A model generated the notes under the pieces. That model saw nothing but the letters and a program-made list of their open reading frames with translations, was not told the origin of the DNA and did not search any database. From Streptomyces sp. NBC_00513 (GTDB taxonomy: Bacteria; Actinomycetota; Actinomycetes; Streptomycetales; Streptomycetaceae), in NCBI RefSeq assembly GCF_041431415.1, contig NZ_CP107845.1, positions 8,254,249 through 8,318,248 of the forward strand: DNA of 64,000 nucleotides, written 5' to 3'. A program made the position numbers and the translations under genes. How positions within the stretch are numbered: position 1 is the stretch's first letter; every line of letters begins with the position of its first letter. Shown here in pieces: positions 33,846 to 42,080 of the stretch.

Positions 33846-33988
33846 GCGCCGCCCACCCCTGGACGGGAGAAGCGCGCCGACGGCTGGCTCGGCTGAGGCT
33901 AGGGTTTTGATCAGTCCGCGCCGACATGGGTGCGCGGGTCAGGACCGGTGCCCAGAGCGCTCTGGGGCAGTACGACCGGACCGCACCT

Positions 33989-34023
33989 CGGCCCCGACAC
34001 ACCGGCACGGTGTGTCGGGGCCG
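33989..34023 (+). terminator. Perfect 15-bp hairpin
   Basis: CGGCCCCGACACACC (33989-34003), loop GGCAC, exact complement (34009-34023). No gene ends right before it except the weak candidate at 33845, so it may belong to an unrecognised transcript on either strand. Confidence 0.75.
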
Positions 34024-34190
34024 CGTCGTGAGTGGCCGGGCGGGCGCCTGCCAAACAGACGTCCGCCCGGCGGGGATGTGCGCTCCCAGCCAAGGCGCCC
34101 GGGGCCATGACCAACACCCCGGACGTCCATCTTCCACGCCACGCCCGCAGGCCGGGGTCTGCGCTGCCTGCCCGTACACCTGATCCGCAG

Positions 34191-34264
34191 CCCATTCAAG
34201 AGTTCTGGGCGAACTCCGCAGCGCTCTGACCTGCTGCGATGTTCGCCGAGAACTCTTGAATGGG
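34191..34264. repeat. 31-bp inverted repeat around a 12-nt loop
   Basis: The left arm (34191-34221, CCCATTCAAGAGTTCTGGGC...) and right arm (34234-34264) match at 28 of 31 positions. The loop is CGCTCTGACCTG. No transposase lies between the arms. It could be a tiny non-autonomous element, two IS ends joined head-to-head, or a protein-binding/recombination site. Confidence 0.7.
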
Positions 34265-34433
34265 CCGCCGTTGACGGTCATGGTGCTGACGGACGCCGGG
34301 GGTTGCGGCGCTAACCCCCGCCTCCCGCACTCTGCTGTCCGACCGCCTCCCCGCGACACAAGGGTCGCGGATCCTCCACGTTCCACCCCACCGCATGCCG
34401 ACTCCGGCATGCCCAACGAAGGGAACTGCCCCC

Positions 34434-34676
34434 GTGTCCTCGCTCGCCCTGGCCGTCGTGCTGCTCCTGGTCCTCGTGACGCTGCTCTTGGGCGGCGTCG
34501 TCTACGTGCTCCACCGTCACCCGGCCGCCACCGCGCCCGTGATGGGCGGCGGCCGGCCGATATCGTCCAGAGCGTCTGGGCAAGCCGTCCTGGCCGGGGG
34601 GCTGCCGGGTGGGTGCCGATGCGCAGGAGGGTTGCACCGGAAGGGGGCTGGAGGGGTGGCTGCAGGGGTGCACTAG
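34434..34676 (+). CDS. Small membrane protein, probably C-terminally altered
   Basis: GTG 34434 follows GAAGGGAAC. SSLALAVVLLLVLVTLLLGG and VVYVLHRHPAATAPVM form one strong TM helix with a short basic tail, as in small Streptomyces plasmid membrane proteins. The remaining ~45 residues (RASGQAVLAGGLPGGC...) are low complexity and may be out of frame. Confidence 0.4.
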   Translation: MSSLALAVVLLLVLVTLLLGGVVYVLHRHPAATAPVMGGGRPISSRASGQAVLAGGLPGGCRCAGGLHRKGAGGVAAGVH

Positions 34677-34790
34677 GCGGGGGACCGCAGGTGTGACCGG
34701 AAGTGGGACCCCCCGAATCCGGTGATCTTCCATTCGTGCAGGTCAGAACGCGTGGGCAAGCCCCCTTCGGAAAACGACACCTCTTACCTC

Positions 34791-34860
34791 GCGATAGCCG
34801 AGGGGAGGTCTATCCGTACCCCGGGGGCTGGCGGCCGCGAGCAGGGGTACAAGTACCGGT
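34791..34860 (+). promoter_or_regulatory. Conserved leader, copy 2
   Basis: GCGATAGCCG, GGAGGTC, GGGGGCTGGC and GGTACAAGTACCGGT directly before ATG 34861. It is the same arrangement as copies 1 and 3. Confidence 0.55.
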
Positions 34861-35260
34861 ATGGCTCGTGAACGGATCCGGTGGCCCCTTGTCATGGACC
34901 GCGCTCGGGAGATCGTGAACGGGTATGCGCCGCTGCAAGCCACGCTCAGGGCATACGGGGGCGCGGTCCCCATCACCCGGGCCTCCGGCAAACGCCACTA
35001 CGTCGGGCGCCGGTTCGTCAAGAACAACCGGCTCAACCACGTCGGCCACCTCTGGGCCTTCTCCTCCCTCGGCGGATCGGCCAGCGCCGAGTGCCCACTA
35101 CCGGCGCCGACGGACCGGCGGGGACTGGCACATGCAAGCCCTGCCACACCTCTTCAACCGGATGCTCGGACAGCTGCATCGCTGCCTCCAGGCCCGGATC
35201 CCCTTCGACGGATCCATCGCCTTCCCGACGCCCACTGACCCCGTCGTCTTGACGGCTTAA
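34861..35260 (+). pseudogene. Chimera: TOPRIM-like gene start joined to IS110 C-terminus
   Basis: The frame begins MARERIRWPLVMDRAREIVN and GYAPLQATLR, the N-terminus of the gene also seen at 30997. It then switches directly to AYGGAVPITRASGKRHYVGR and FVKNNRLNHVGHLWAFSS of an IS110 transposase. A frameshift near 35090 follows, then GDWHMQALPHLFNRMLGQLH to the usual IS110 end (IAFPTPTD) at 35260. The chimera is best explained by a deletion between an IS110 copy and the plasmid gene. Confidence 0.6.
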
Positions 35261-35280
35261 CTCCATGAGGTGTCTTTCCA

Positions 35281-35352
35281 CGCGATAGCCGTGGGGAAGA
35301 GGTCAGTTTCGATCGAGGGGCCGGCGGCGGGGCGATGGGTACGAGTACCGGT
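35281..35352 (+). promoter_or_regulatory. Conserved leader, copy 3
   Basis: GCGATAGCCG, AGAGGTC, GGGGCCGGC and GGTACGAGTACCGGT directly before ATG 35353. The short frame after it (MTRLGEPQLGGAVFD...) does not continue as the TOPRIM-like gene. It lies upstream of the three-gene operon at 35533-37678. Confidence 0.5.
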
Positions 35353-35532
35353 ATGACGCGGCTGGGTGAACCTCAGCTGGGCGGCGCTGTTTTCGATTCC
35401 CCGGCGGCGTCCACTCGATACCGGCCTCGCAACCCGTTCGGTGCAACTTCTTCAGCAGCATGAGGGATCGGGTGGGCCATTCGTGTTGTGTGGCCCCTGG
35501 AATTGTCTGTGGCTCGCTCTACGTTCCGGGCC

Positions 35533-36465
35533 ATGACGGATTGGATCGAGCCCTGTGCTCGTGAAACAGAACCGGCGTACTCCTCTGAGCAGGTGGAGCT
35601 TGGCCGGAAGCTCGTAACTCGTGATGATCTCCTGACGAACGAGAAGCAACGGACGCGCCTGGAGATCGGAGATCTCCTGCTTGAAGTCGCGCCGGTGGAC
35701 AACGGCGAGCCCTCCATCGACTCCCGCGAGTTGATCAGGGCGTTCGCAGCAGACATCGGCATGACTGCCGGGATGGCCCGTGAATACCGGTGCGTGTCCG
35801 CAGGATGTGACAGTGCGCTCAGGCAGGTGCTGGCCGAGTCCGCTGTCACGGTGTCCTACTCGGTCGTCCGCGAGGCTGCGCTGGGGTTCTCCCTGCCGAA
35901 GGAGACCCCGGAGGCTGAGACGGCTCCGGCGAAGGCTGACCGTGAGCGCCAACGCCAGGACCGCTGGGAGATCCTGCTGCGAATGCTTCAGGAGCCCGGC
36001 CGCCGCCGTGTGACGGCGCAGGAGTTCCGCGCAGCGATCGGCGCGCGGCCGATTCCGAACTCGGCCTCCGCGATGACTGCCGAGAAGATCGTGGAACAGC
36101 TCGCCCGCCCCGACGTCAGGTCCGCGGTAATGGCGAGCGTGATGGAGCCGACGTTCCTCGTAGAGGCGTTCGCGGCCGATCCGATGGCGGAGCTGAAGAT
36201 CCGCGACAGCCTCGCTCAGGTCACCCAGGTGACAGGCAGCAGCAAAAGCACATCCCTCCCCGAGGAGACCGACGACCGGCTGGTCCTGCAGTTCCGGCGC
36301 CGGGTGAACCTGCTCTACGGCCTTGTCGAGATGCACCCCGAGCAGATCATCAACATCGCCGACGAAGCCATGCTCAACGACCTGGAGAAGGCGTGCGAGG
36401 GCGTGGTGCACTGGGCGCAGCGGCTGCACTCGGTCCGCGCCGGCGGAAAGGCGGGTGTGCGGTGA
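35533..36465 (+). CDS. DUF6192-like protein, first gene of a CoiA-like operon
   Basis: 310 residues from ATG 35533 (MTDWIEPCARETEPAYSSEQ); an upstream GTG at 35488 is possible. The first ~110 residues (GRKLVTRDDLLTNEKQRTRL, EIGDLLLEV, FAADIGMTAGMAREYRCVSA) resemble the N-terminal helical domain of actinobacterial DUF6192 proteins, perhaps a ParB/KorB-like DNA-binding helix-turn-helix. The rest is helical (KIVEQLARPDVRSAVMASVM, QFRRRVNLLYGLVEMHPEQI). The stop overlaps the next start (GTGA). Confidence 0.5.
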   Translation: MTDWIEPCARETEPAYSSEQVELGRKLVTRDDLLTNEKQRTRLEIGDLLLEVAPVDNGEPSIDSRELIRAFAADIGMTAGMAREYRCVSAGCDSALRQVLAESAVTVSYSVVREAALGFSLPKETPEAETAPAKADRERQRQDRWEILLRMLQEPGRRRVTAQEFRAAIGARPIPNSASAMTAEKIVEQLARPDVRSAVMASVMEPTFLVEAFAADPMAELKIRDSLAQVTQVTGSSKSTSLPEETDDRLVLQFRRRVNLLYGLVEMHPEQIINIADEAMLNDLEKACEGVVHWAQRLHSVRAGGKAGVR

Positions 36466-37148
36466 CCGCCTCGCGCTTCACATCCGTGTCTGCTGCGACC
36501 CGGCAGTGGATCACGGACAACTATGGCCCACTGTTCGCCCGGCACGGTGACAAGAACCGGCGGACCGGAGAGTTCATGGAGATCATGATCGAAGGGGTTC
36601 AGGCGGGCGAGTTGTCGACGATCGAGTTCTTCAAGATCGGCTTCGGCCCCGTCGTGGGTGCACTGGACCACGACCTGATGCTTCGCTTCGCGCACAGCGG
36701 CACGGAATCGCCGCCGGCAGAGTCGGGGAAGGAGGGCGGTACGACACCACCGATCCCTGGTCTTGGAAACGGCGAGGTATCCCCCGGGTCCGCTCCCGGC
36801 GGATGCGGCACAGGGCTCGACGGGGGGATCACCATCCCCGGGCAGCGCTCCTTCCTGCCCGCCGACCTGGTGCACGCCCGCATCGTGGAGGTGTCCAAGC
36901 AACTCCTCGCCATCAAGGGAAATCAGAAGCACCTGCGCGAGCAGGAGAAGGACAGTCGGGCGTTCCGCAAGCTCCTCGACGGCCAGTACGCGGAGTTGGA
37001 AGACCAGCTCCGTTCCCTGCGACGGGCACAGGAGCACATGAAGAAGAACCCGGAGATCGGACTGGACGCGCTGGCTGCCCTGGGGATCGGTGCTGCGGAA
37101 CTCGGCATGAGCGATGCCGACCTGGCGGTGCTGGTGGGAGCGGTATGA
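36462..37148 (+). CDS. Hypothetical protein, second gene of the CoiA-like operon
   Basis: 228 residues from GTG 36462, overlapping the upstream stop by 4 bases. It has an N-terminal globular part (VSAATRQWITDNYGPLFARH, FMEIMIEGVQAGELSTIEFF), then a Gly/Pro/Ser-rich linker (~80-125). A long coiled coil follows (IVEVSKQLLAIKGNQKHLRE, YAELEDQLRSLRRAQEHMKK) and an acidic C-terminus. It looks like an adaptor or structural subunit. The stop overlaps the next ATG (ATGA). Confidence 0.5.
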   Translation: MTASRFTSVSAATRQWITDNYGPLFARHGDKNRRTGEFMEIMIEGVQAGELSTIEFFKIGFGPVVGALDHDLMLRFAHSGTESPPAESGKEGGTTPPIPGLGNGEVSPGSAPGGCGTGLDGGITIPGQRSFLPADLVHARIVEVSKQLLAIKGNQKHLREQEKDSRAFRKLLDGQYAELEDQLRSLRRAQEHMKKNPEIGLDALAALGIGAAELGMSDADLAVLVGAV

Positions 37149-37678
37149 ACGGCCTGTCGTACTCCTCGACCCAATGGCACGACTACTGGAAATCCATGGT
37201 GGCCGTGACCAGGCGTGAACAGCGGCGCGGAAGCCACATCGCCGATGTGATCGCGGCCGACGGATGTGTGGTGGAGATCCAGCACGCGAGCATGTCTCCG
37301 ACGAAGATCATGGGACGTGAACTGGACCACGGCCACATGGTGTGGATCTGGGACGGCCGCTCCGCCTACGCCTCCGGCGCTCTCTCACTGACCGCCTTCG
37401 CGGGTGGCATTGTGAGCTTCCGGTGGAAGAACCAGCGCCGCAACCTCCGTACGTGCCGGCGCCCATGTTTCCTGGACCTTTGGACGCTGGGGGAGTCAGG
37501 GGAACGGGTGCTGCTGAAGGTCGACATCCTCAATGAGGACGGAACGGGTTCGGGTCAGTTGGTCGCCCACGACACCATGCGGCTGTGGATCGTCTCCGGC
37601 CTCCCACGCCGTCCCCTTGCCGAGCTTCGTGAAGGTTGCGGCATCCCGTCGGTGAAGCTCGCCGCAGCAGTCGCTTAG
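37145..37678 (+). CDS. CoiA-like nuclease domain protein, third gene of the operon
   Basis: 177 residues. SSTQWHDYWKSMVAVTR is followed by RRGSHIADVIAADGCVVEIQ, the H..AD....(V/I)E(I/V)Q core of CoiA-like PD-(D/E)XK nucleases. Then come HASMSPTKIMGRE and MVWIWDGRSAY, the usual W-(I/V)-(W/F)-D strand. FRWKNQRRNLRTCRRPCFLD matches the family's later basic segment. Family members act on DNA, in competence-related and mobile-element contexts. Start overlap with the preceding gene implies coupled synthesis. A terminator follows at 37688-37728. Confidence 0.65.
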   Translation: MNGLSYSSTQWHDYWKSMVAVTRREQRRGSHIADVIAADGCVVEIQHASMSPTKIMGRELDHGHMVWIWDGRSAYASGALSLTAFAGGIVSFRWKNQRRNLRTCRRPCFLDLWTLGESGERVLLKVDILNEDGTGSGQLVAHDTMRLWIVSGLPRRPLAELREGCGIPSVKLAAAVA

Positions 37679-37687
37679 TACCATCCA

Positions 37688-37728
37688 CCAGATCGGGCCC
37701 GGACCAAGACGTCCGTGGCCCGATCTGG
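37688..37728 (+). terminator. Terminator of the CoiA-like operon
   Basis: CCAGATCGGGCC (37688-37699) pairs exactly with GGCCCGATCTGG (37717-37728). An inner CGGAC/GTCCG pair closes on CAAGAC. It begins 10 bases after the operon's last stop. Confidence 0.8.
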
Positions 37729-37817
37729 TCCGGGGGATCGGTCAGTTGTCGTCCACCTCGGAGGGCGGTTCGTACTGCTCGATGATGGAACGCAGAGGGG
37801 CGGGGGTGTGAATCAGT

Positions 37818-38159
37818 TCAGACCCTCTCCCAGTACCAGAACGAGCAGGGACCGCCGCTGACGCAGATCCGCCACTGCATCTGGTGGCCCCACAGGGAGG
37901 AGGGGAGGTACTCGTCCCGCCAGGTGCCGTTGCCATTGTGGTTGTAGATCGGCGTCTTGCGGTAGCCGTCGATGCTCCACTCCATTAATACGGACCGGCC
38001 ATCAGGCTCGGTGTCACCGATGCCGAACATGTGCTTGTTGGGGTCGTAGTAACCATATGCGCCCTTGATGACGGCGCTTTCCGCGCTGGCCGTTCCCGCG
38101 CCAACGCCGATCATTGCCAAGGCGATCAGGCCGGCGGCCGCGATCTTCCCGAGGTGCAT
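37818..38159 (-). CDS. Small secreted protein, unknown function
   Basis: 113 residues from ATG 38159 after GGAAGGAGATTCTC. Signal peptide MHLGKIAAAGLIALAMIGVG, cleaved near TASA-ES (~27). The mature part is Tyr/Trp-rich (GAYGYYDPNKHMFGIGDTEP, MEWSIDGYRKTPIYNHNGNG) with a Cys pair (WRICVSGGPCSFWYWERV). Probably a small beta-sheet extracellular protein with one disulfide. No family recognised. Confidence 0.6.
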   Translation of the reverse strand: MHLGKIAAAGLIALAMIGVGAGTASAESAVIKGAYGYYDPNKHMFGIGDTEPDGRSVLMEWSIDGYRKTPIYNHNGNGTWRDEYLPSSLWGHQMQWRICVSGGPCSFWYWERV

Positions 38160-38457
38160 GAGAATCTCCTTCCGTTTCCGTATGTGGTCGAGAGCCATCC
38201 AAGCTCTCGGACTCTGTGGAGATTCGACAGTGCGATACCACTTGACTGACCGTCAACGCAATTCCGAGCCAGGTGAGGACCACCATTCGGCCGCCGGAAG
38301 CAGGAACCCGGGGTCGGGGCCCGCCTCGATGGAGTCGTACGGGTCAACGACAGCCATGGCCCTGTCACGGACCGCGCCGGGGCGGTGCTGGTCAGGGCAG
38401 GAAGTTTCGGACCCTGGACCTTGGCAGACCCGGGGTCCGGTCGGAGCGGGGGAGCGG

Positions 38458-39003
38458 TCAGTAGTCGTCGCGTTCGGAGGGCGGCCCGTACTGCTCGATG
38501 AGGTCGCAGGTGCAGTTCCCGCCCTCGTAGAGCGTGTTGTCGCCCTCATCGTGGTGATTGCGATGCTGCGGCGCGGCCTGCACGGCGGGCTGCGCCGCAG
38601 CGTCCTGGGCGACCTGGACCGCTCCGGCCCAGTCGACGCCCAGGGCGGCGAGGGCGGCGAGCTGGTTGGCGCTGAGCTTGTCCCGCCTCGATTTGACGTT
38701 CGAATTCCATACGCCCAGCTTCACGATCACCGGCTCCGTCTCGCCGTCGACGGTGATCGTCTCGCTGTGCCCGCGCGGCACTGCCCGCTGCCCTTCCCGC
38801 TCCACCCACTGCGTCAGGGCCGCGAGGCCCCGCTGGAACGCCGCCTCGGCCTTGCTCCCGACCTTCTTCGGGCCCGTGGCCGCGTCGATGGGTGCCGCGG
38901 GGAGCTCCGCCGGGGCGGGGGCGGTCAAGGGGAGGGTGGCGCCCCGGATGCCCAGTGCGGTGAGCCGTTCGCGCTGTTCGGGCAGCCAACGACGCGTGGT
39001 GGG
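38458..39003 (-). pseudogene. DEAD/DEAH helicase C-terminal (helicase-associated) fragment
   Basis: WLPEQRERLTALGI, AAFQRGLAALTQWVEREGQR, GETEPVIVKLGVWNSNVKSR and LSANQLAALAALGVDWAGAV match the C-terminal helicase-associated domain of the large helicase at 60164-62836 (FQRGLTALAQWVEREGTDR, VKLGVWITNTKQRRGKLTAE). Everything upstream is missing; the break is at ~39003. The tail beyond GVDWAG (QAAPQHRNHHDEGD...) is additional. Confidence 0.65.
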
Positions 39004-39032
39004 CGGCCCTGACCAAGGCGCTGAACGACGCG

Positions 39033-40133
39033 ATGGCAAAGCTCAACCAGACGCTGCAGTTCGATGACTTCTTCACCCAGGCGCTTCCCGTGTGGGTGTC
39101 GATGGCCAGCGCCGTCGCCAACTTGCTCCTCGTCGTGATCGACGCGTTCCGCAACCACAGCGACATCTCCTGTAAGCGCGCCATCGGGATGGGCCGCTAC
39201 GAACTCGCCATGCTCTCCCGCAGCGGCGGTACCACCTGGAGGTTCAACGGAGACGGCTCCCACGACCTGCGGGTCAAGTACACCGGCGATACCGTGCCCT
39301 TCGCCGAAGGCACCCTGGAATACGCCGTACACGGCGCCACCGGCTGGGCAGCACCGCAACCCCTGCCCTTCCGCAGCATCACCACCCCCGCCCTGGCCGC
39401 CTACGCCGACCGCCTCTACACCGCCTACCTGCGCCCCCACGACCAGGCGGTGATGTGGTCCAGCATGGACAGCAACGGCAACTGGACCGTGCCCGCGCAG
39501 ATCGGCGGCGACCAGAGCTGGTTCGCCCCGGCCCTGACCTGGGCCCACGGCAAACTGATCTACGCCGTCACCGGAAAGAACGGCGCCATCTTCACCCGGA
39601 CCTTCACACCGTCGCAGGGCTGGAGCGCACCGTCCCAGCTTCCGGGGAATGCGAAGCAGGCCCCGGAAGCTGGGCACCTTCGCCGACCGGGCGTGGCTGA
39701 CCCACGTCGGCGCCCACAACACGCTCCACCACAGCCTGTTCAACGGCAGCACCTGGAGCGCCTGGGGCCCGGACCACCTCCATGGGAGGTGCCCAGCCAC
39801 GTCGCGATGGCCCCGCAAGGCGACCGCCTCTGGCGCGTCGCCACCATGGCGGACCAGCAAATCCACACCAGCATCAACGGGGGCGTCAACGGGGGCAACT
39901 GGGTCAGCCAGGGCACCCTCGGCACCTCGCGCTCCACCCACGCTCCCGCGCTCGCCAACAACACCGGCACCCTGCACATCTTCGTACGCGGCAAGGACGG
40001 CGCCCTCTGGGCAGGCCACTACGACGGCGGCTTCAAGGGCCTTCACCAAGTCCCCGGCGCCCGGCCGGTGGAGGCACCGGCCGCCGCATCCTTCAACAGC
40101 AAGCTGCACGTGATGTACCGACGCCACGGCTGA
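39033..40133 (+). pseudogene. Beta-propeller-like protein, 5'-truncated, with an out-of-frame segment
   Basis: 366 residues. A TM-like stretch (PVWVSMASAVANLLLVVID) precedes repeats of the type RFNGDGSHDLRVKYTGDTVP, ALAAYADRLYTAYLRPHDQA and ALANNTGTLHIFVRGKDGAL, a sialidase/propeller-like pattern. Between ~39660 and 39785 the translation turns to PQHAPPQPVQRQ. The +1 frame there reads GTFADRAWLTHVGAHNTLHH, SLFNGSTWSAWGPDHLHG, clearly the intended sequence. Two opposite frameshifts therefore enclose a ~125-base stretch. Coding similarity also extends upstream of the ATG (WWAALTKALND), so the 5' end is lost. Confidence 0.55.
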
Positions 40134-40395
40134 GACCCGCCGGCTGCTGCTGTGACCCCGGGCCGTCGGGCACAACAGCAGGCATCGCGGTGCTGTACCG
40201 GCAGGATCTCCTCGAAGGGTGCAAAGCCGGATCCGGGGAGACCCTGAGCTGAGGCGGCATCACGGCGGGATGGGCTCTGCCAGCCAGCTCCGCATCCAGC
40301 TCGCTGATCGCCCGGTTGGCCAGCTGCTGCTGCTGCCAGCCCAGCCACCCTCGCACGGCCCGCCAGCTCTCCAGGTGGGCCTCGAGGTCGCTCAT
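40093..40395 (-). CDS. Possible small protein upstream of an IS3
   Basis: 100 residues from ATG 40395: MSDLEAHLESWRAVRGWLGW, then QQQQLANRAISELDAELAGR. The N-terminal half is convincingly helical and Gln-rich. The second half is less so and overlaps the 3' end of the propeller-like gene on the other strand. Before the IS3 inserted, its start overlapped an upstream frame ending EPGTRSS (ATGA). Confidence 0.35.
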   Translation of the reverse strand: MSDLEAHLESWRAVRGWLGWQQQQLANRAISELDAELAGRAHPAVMPPQLRVSPDPALHPSRRSCRYSTAMPAVVPDGPGSQQQPAGLSRGVGTSRAACC

Positions 40396-40463
40396 GAGGA
40401 CCGTGTCCCCGGCTCGGTGACGATGCCACCGTTGAGGTTCCCCCGCTGTGCGGGAGGTGCTGA

Positions 40464-41384
40464 CTAGCTGGTCAGGGCGGGGTGACGTGGTTTCAGGTTC
40501 GCTTGATCGGTCGCTGCCTGGTTGGCGTAGTGCTTCTCCTCGAACTCGATCGGGCTGAGGTAGCCGAGCCGCTTCTGGATGCGGCGGGGGTTGTAGAAGC
40601 CGTCGATGTAGTTGAAGAGCGCGAGGTTCGCCTCGGCGCGTGTGGCGAAGACGCGGCCGCGGACGCACTCGGTCTTGACCAACATCCACAGATTCTCCGC
40701 CAAGGCGTTGTCGAACGAGTCGCCGACGGATCCCATCGACGCTTGGATACCGGCTCTGAGCAGGCGTGTTGTGAGTTTCACGGACGTGTATTGGCAGCCG
40801 TGGTCCGCGTGGTGAATGAGCTCGCCGGCGATGGGATCACGGGAGGCGAGGGCGTACTCGAGGGTGGTCAGGACCAGGTCGGCGTCGGCGCGGGCGGAGG
40901 TTTCCCAGGCCACGACCCGGCGCGAGAACGCGTCGCGGATCGCGGACAGCCACAACGGGCCCTCGCCGGTCGGGATCATGGTCAGGTCGGTGACCCACAG
41001 CCGGTTCGGCCCGGGTGCGGTGAAGTCGCGCTCGACCAGGTCAGGGGCCAGTTCCGCGTTCGGGTCGCGGCGGGTGAATCCCTTGCCCCGGCGCGGGCTG
41101 ATTCCCGCGAGGCCGGCCTGGCGCATGAGCCGTTCGACGCGTTTGCGGCCGACGCGGGTGCCCTCGCGCTTGAGGATGGCGTGCACGCGCGGTGAGCCGT
41201 GGATCCCGTCGGACTCGTCGTGGACCTCCCGGATCCGGTCTGTCAGCTCGACGTCGCGGCGGCGCCGCTCGCACGGTTCCTTCTCGGCCTGGCGCCACCG
41301 GTAGTAGGTGGTGGAGGGGATGTTCAGTTCCCGCAGGACGGGCTCGACCCCCAGGTGCGGGTGCTCGTCGAGGAGCGCGGTCAC
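40464..41384 (-). CDS. IS3-family OrfB (integrase core)
   Basis: 306 residues overlapping OrfA by GTGA. The HTH_21-like segment (DRIREVHDESDGIHGSPRVH, GRKRVERLMRQAGLAGISPR) leads into a DDE core: first D in NRLWVTDLTMIPTGEG, second D in GELIHHADHGCQYTS, E in FDNALAENLWMLVKTE. It ends in the usual YNPRRIQKRLGYLSPIEFEE. Full length and intact. Confidence 0.92.
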   Translation of the reverse strand: MTALLDEHPHLGVEPVLRELNIPSTTYYRWRQAEKEPCERRRRDVELTDRIREVHDESDGIHGSPRVHAILKREGTRVGRKRVERLMRQAGLAGISPRRGKGFTRRDPNAELAPDLVERDFTAPGPNRLWVTDLTMIPTGEGPLWLSAIRDAFSRRVVAWETSARADADLVLTTLEYALASRDPIAGELIHHADHGCQYTSVKLTTRLLRAGIQASMGSVGDSFDNALAENLWMLVKTECVRGRVFATRAEANLALFNYIDGFYNPRRIQKRLGYLSPIEFEEKHYANQAATDQANLKPRHPALTS

Positions 41385-41695
41385 CTGGGCCGGGTCGGGT
41401 CGAGCTGGGCCGCGAAAAAAGCCGAGGCCGTCCGCAGGACCTCGTTCGCCCGCTTGAGCTGGACATTCTCTTTCCGCAGGGCGGTCAGTTCCTCGCGCTC
41501 GGCGGTGGTGAGGTGGTCGCCTCGTTCGCCGGCGTCGGCCTCGGCCTCGGCCTGACGGATCCAGTTGCGCAGTGCCTCGTGGTGCACGCCGAGTTCCTCG
41601 GCCATACGGCGGATCACTGGCTTCGGCTCGGTGGTCCGGTACATCCGCACCGCACGCTCACGCAACTCCAGCGGGTACTTCCTCGGGGCAGACAT
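41381..41695 (-). CDS. IS3-family OrfA
   Basis: About 104 residues from MSAPRKYPLELRERAVRMYR. The helix-turn-helix is MAEELGVHHEALRNWIRQAE and the coiled coil is AEREELTALRKENVQLKRAN. It ends ASAFFAAQLDPTRPR. A run of six T in the coding strand (codons of SAFFAAQ) just before the overlap is a plausible -1 slippage site for OrfAB synthesis. Confidence 0.88.
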   Translation of the reverse strand: MSAPRKYPLELRERAVRMYRTTEPKPVIRRMAEELGVHHEALRNWIRQAEAEADAGERGDHLTTAEREELTALRKENVQLKRANEVLRTASAFFAAQLDPTRPR

Positions 41696-41820
41696 CGTCT
41701 GGGTTCCTCTCATACGACCCATCTGACAGCCTGTCACCACTTCCCGCATCTCGGGGGAACCTCACGTCCGCGAAGGCCACGCCCGTGTCCAGGGCTCGAT
41801 GTGGCCGTGGGCTGGGGCTG

Positions 41821-41913
41821 CTACCGCGCCCAGCTCACACCCAGCTCGGCGAGCTGGGCGAGCTGGGCCGGGGTGAGGCGGCCGCGACGTTATTTCTGGT
41901 TGGCGATCCACAC
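41821..41913 (-). pseudogene. Second helicase-associated domain fragment
   Basis: VWIANQK, a TAA stop, then RRGRLTPAQLAQLAELGVSW. This is the extreme C-terminus of the helicase family (compare VWITNTKQRRGKLTAEQLNA at 60164-62836). An in-frame stop and loss of everything upstream make it a relic. Confidence 0.55.
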
Positions 41914-42080
41914 CCCGGTCACGGTGCTCACCGTCGTCCGGGAGCAATTCGACGTGGCCGCGCAAATTGCAGGCTGGTGGCATCCGATTCGCCAGCACTC
42001 AGTCGATCCCCGACAGCCGGCTGGTCACCCCTGACAGCAGCCACCCGGGCCGAGCCCGGCGTATCGCTGAGACTTTGGGG

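Larger units (their letters stand above)
40433..41764. mobile_element. IS3-family element, intact, 1332 bp
   Basis: The left end (40433, TGAGGTTCCCCCGCTGTGCG) matches the right end read inward (TGAGGTTCCCCCGAGATGCG), about 27 of 32 positions. CGT flanks both sides (40430-40432 and 41765-41767), the 3-bp target duplication expected for IS3. Both reading frames are open. Confidence 0.92.

Noticed and set aside
33467..34110. Several plus-strand Arg/Gly frames
   Set aside because: They run through the perfect hairpin at 33989-34023 and lack conserved motifs; only 33516-33845 kept, with low confidence.
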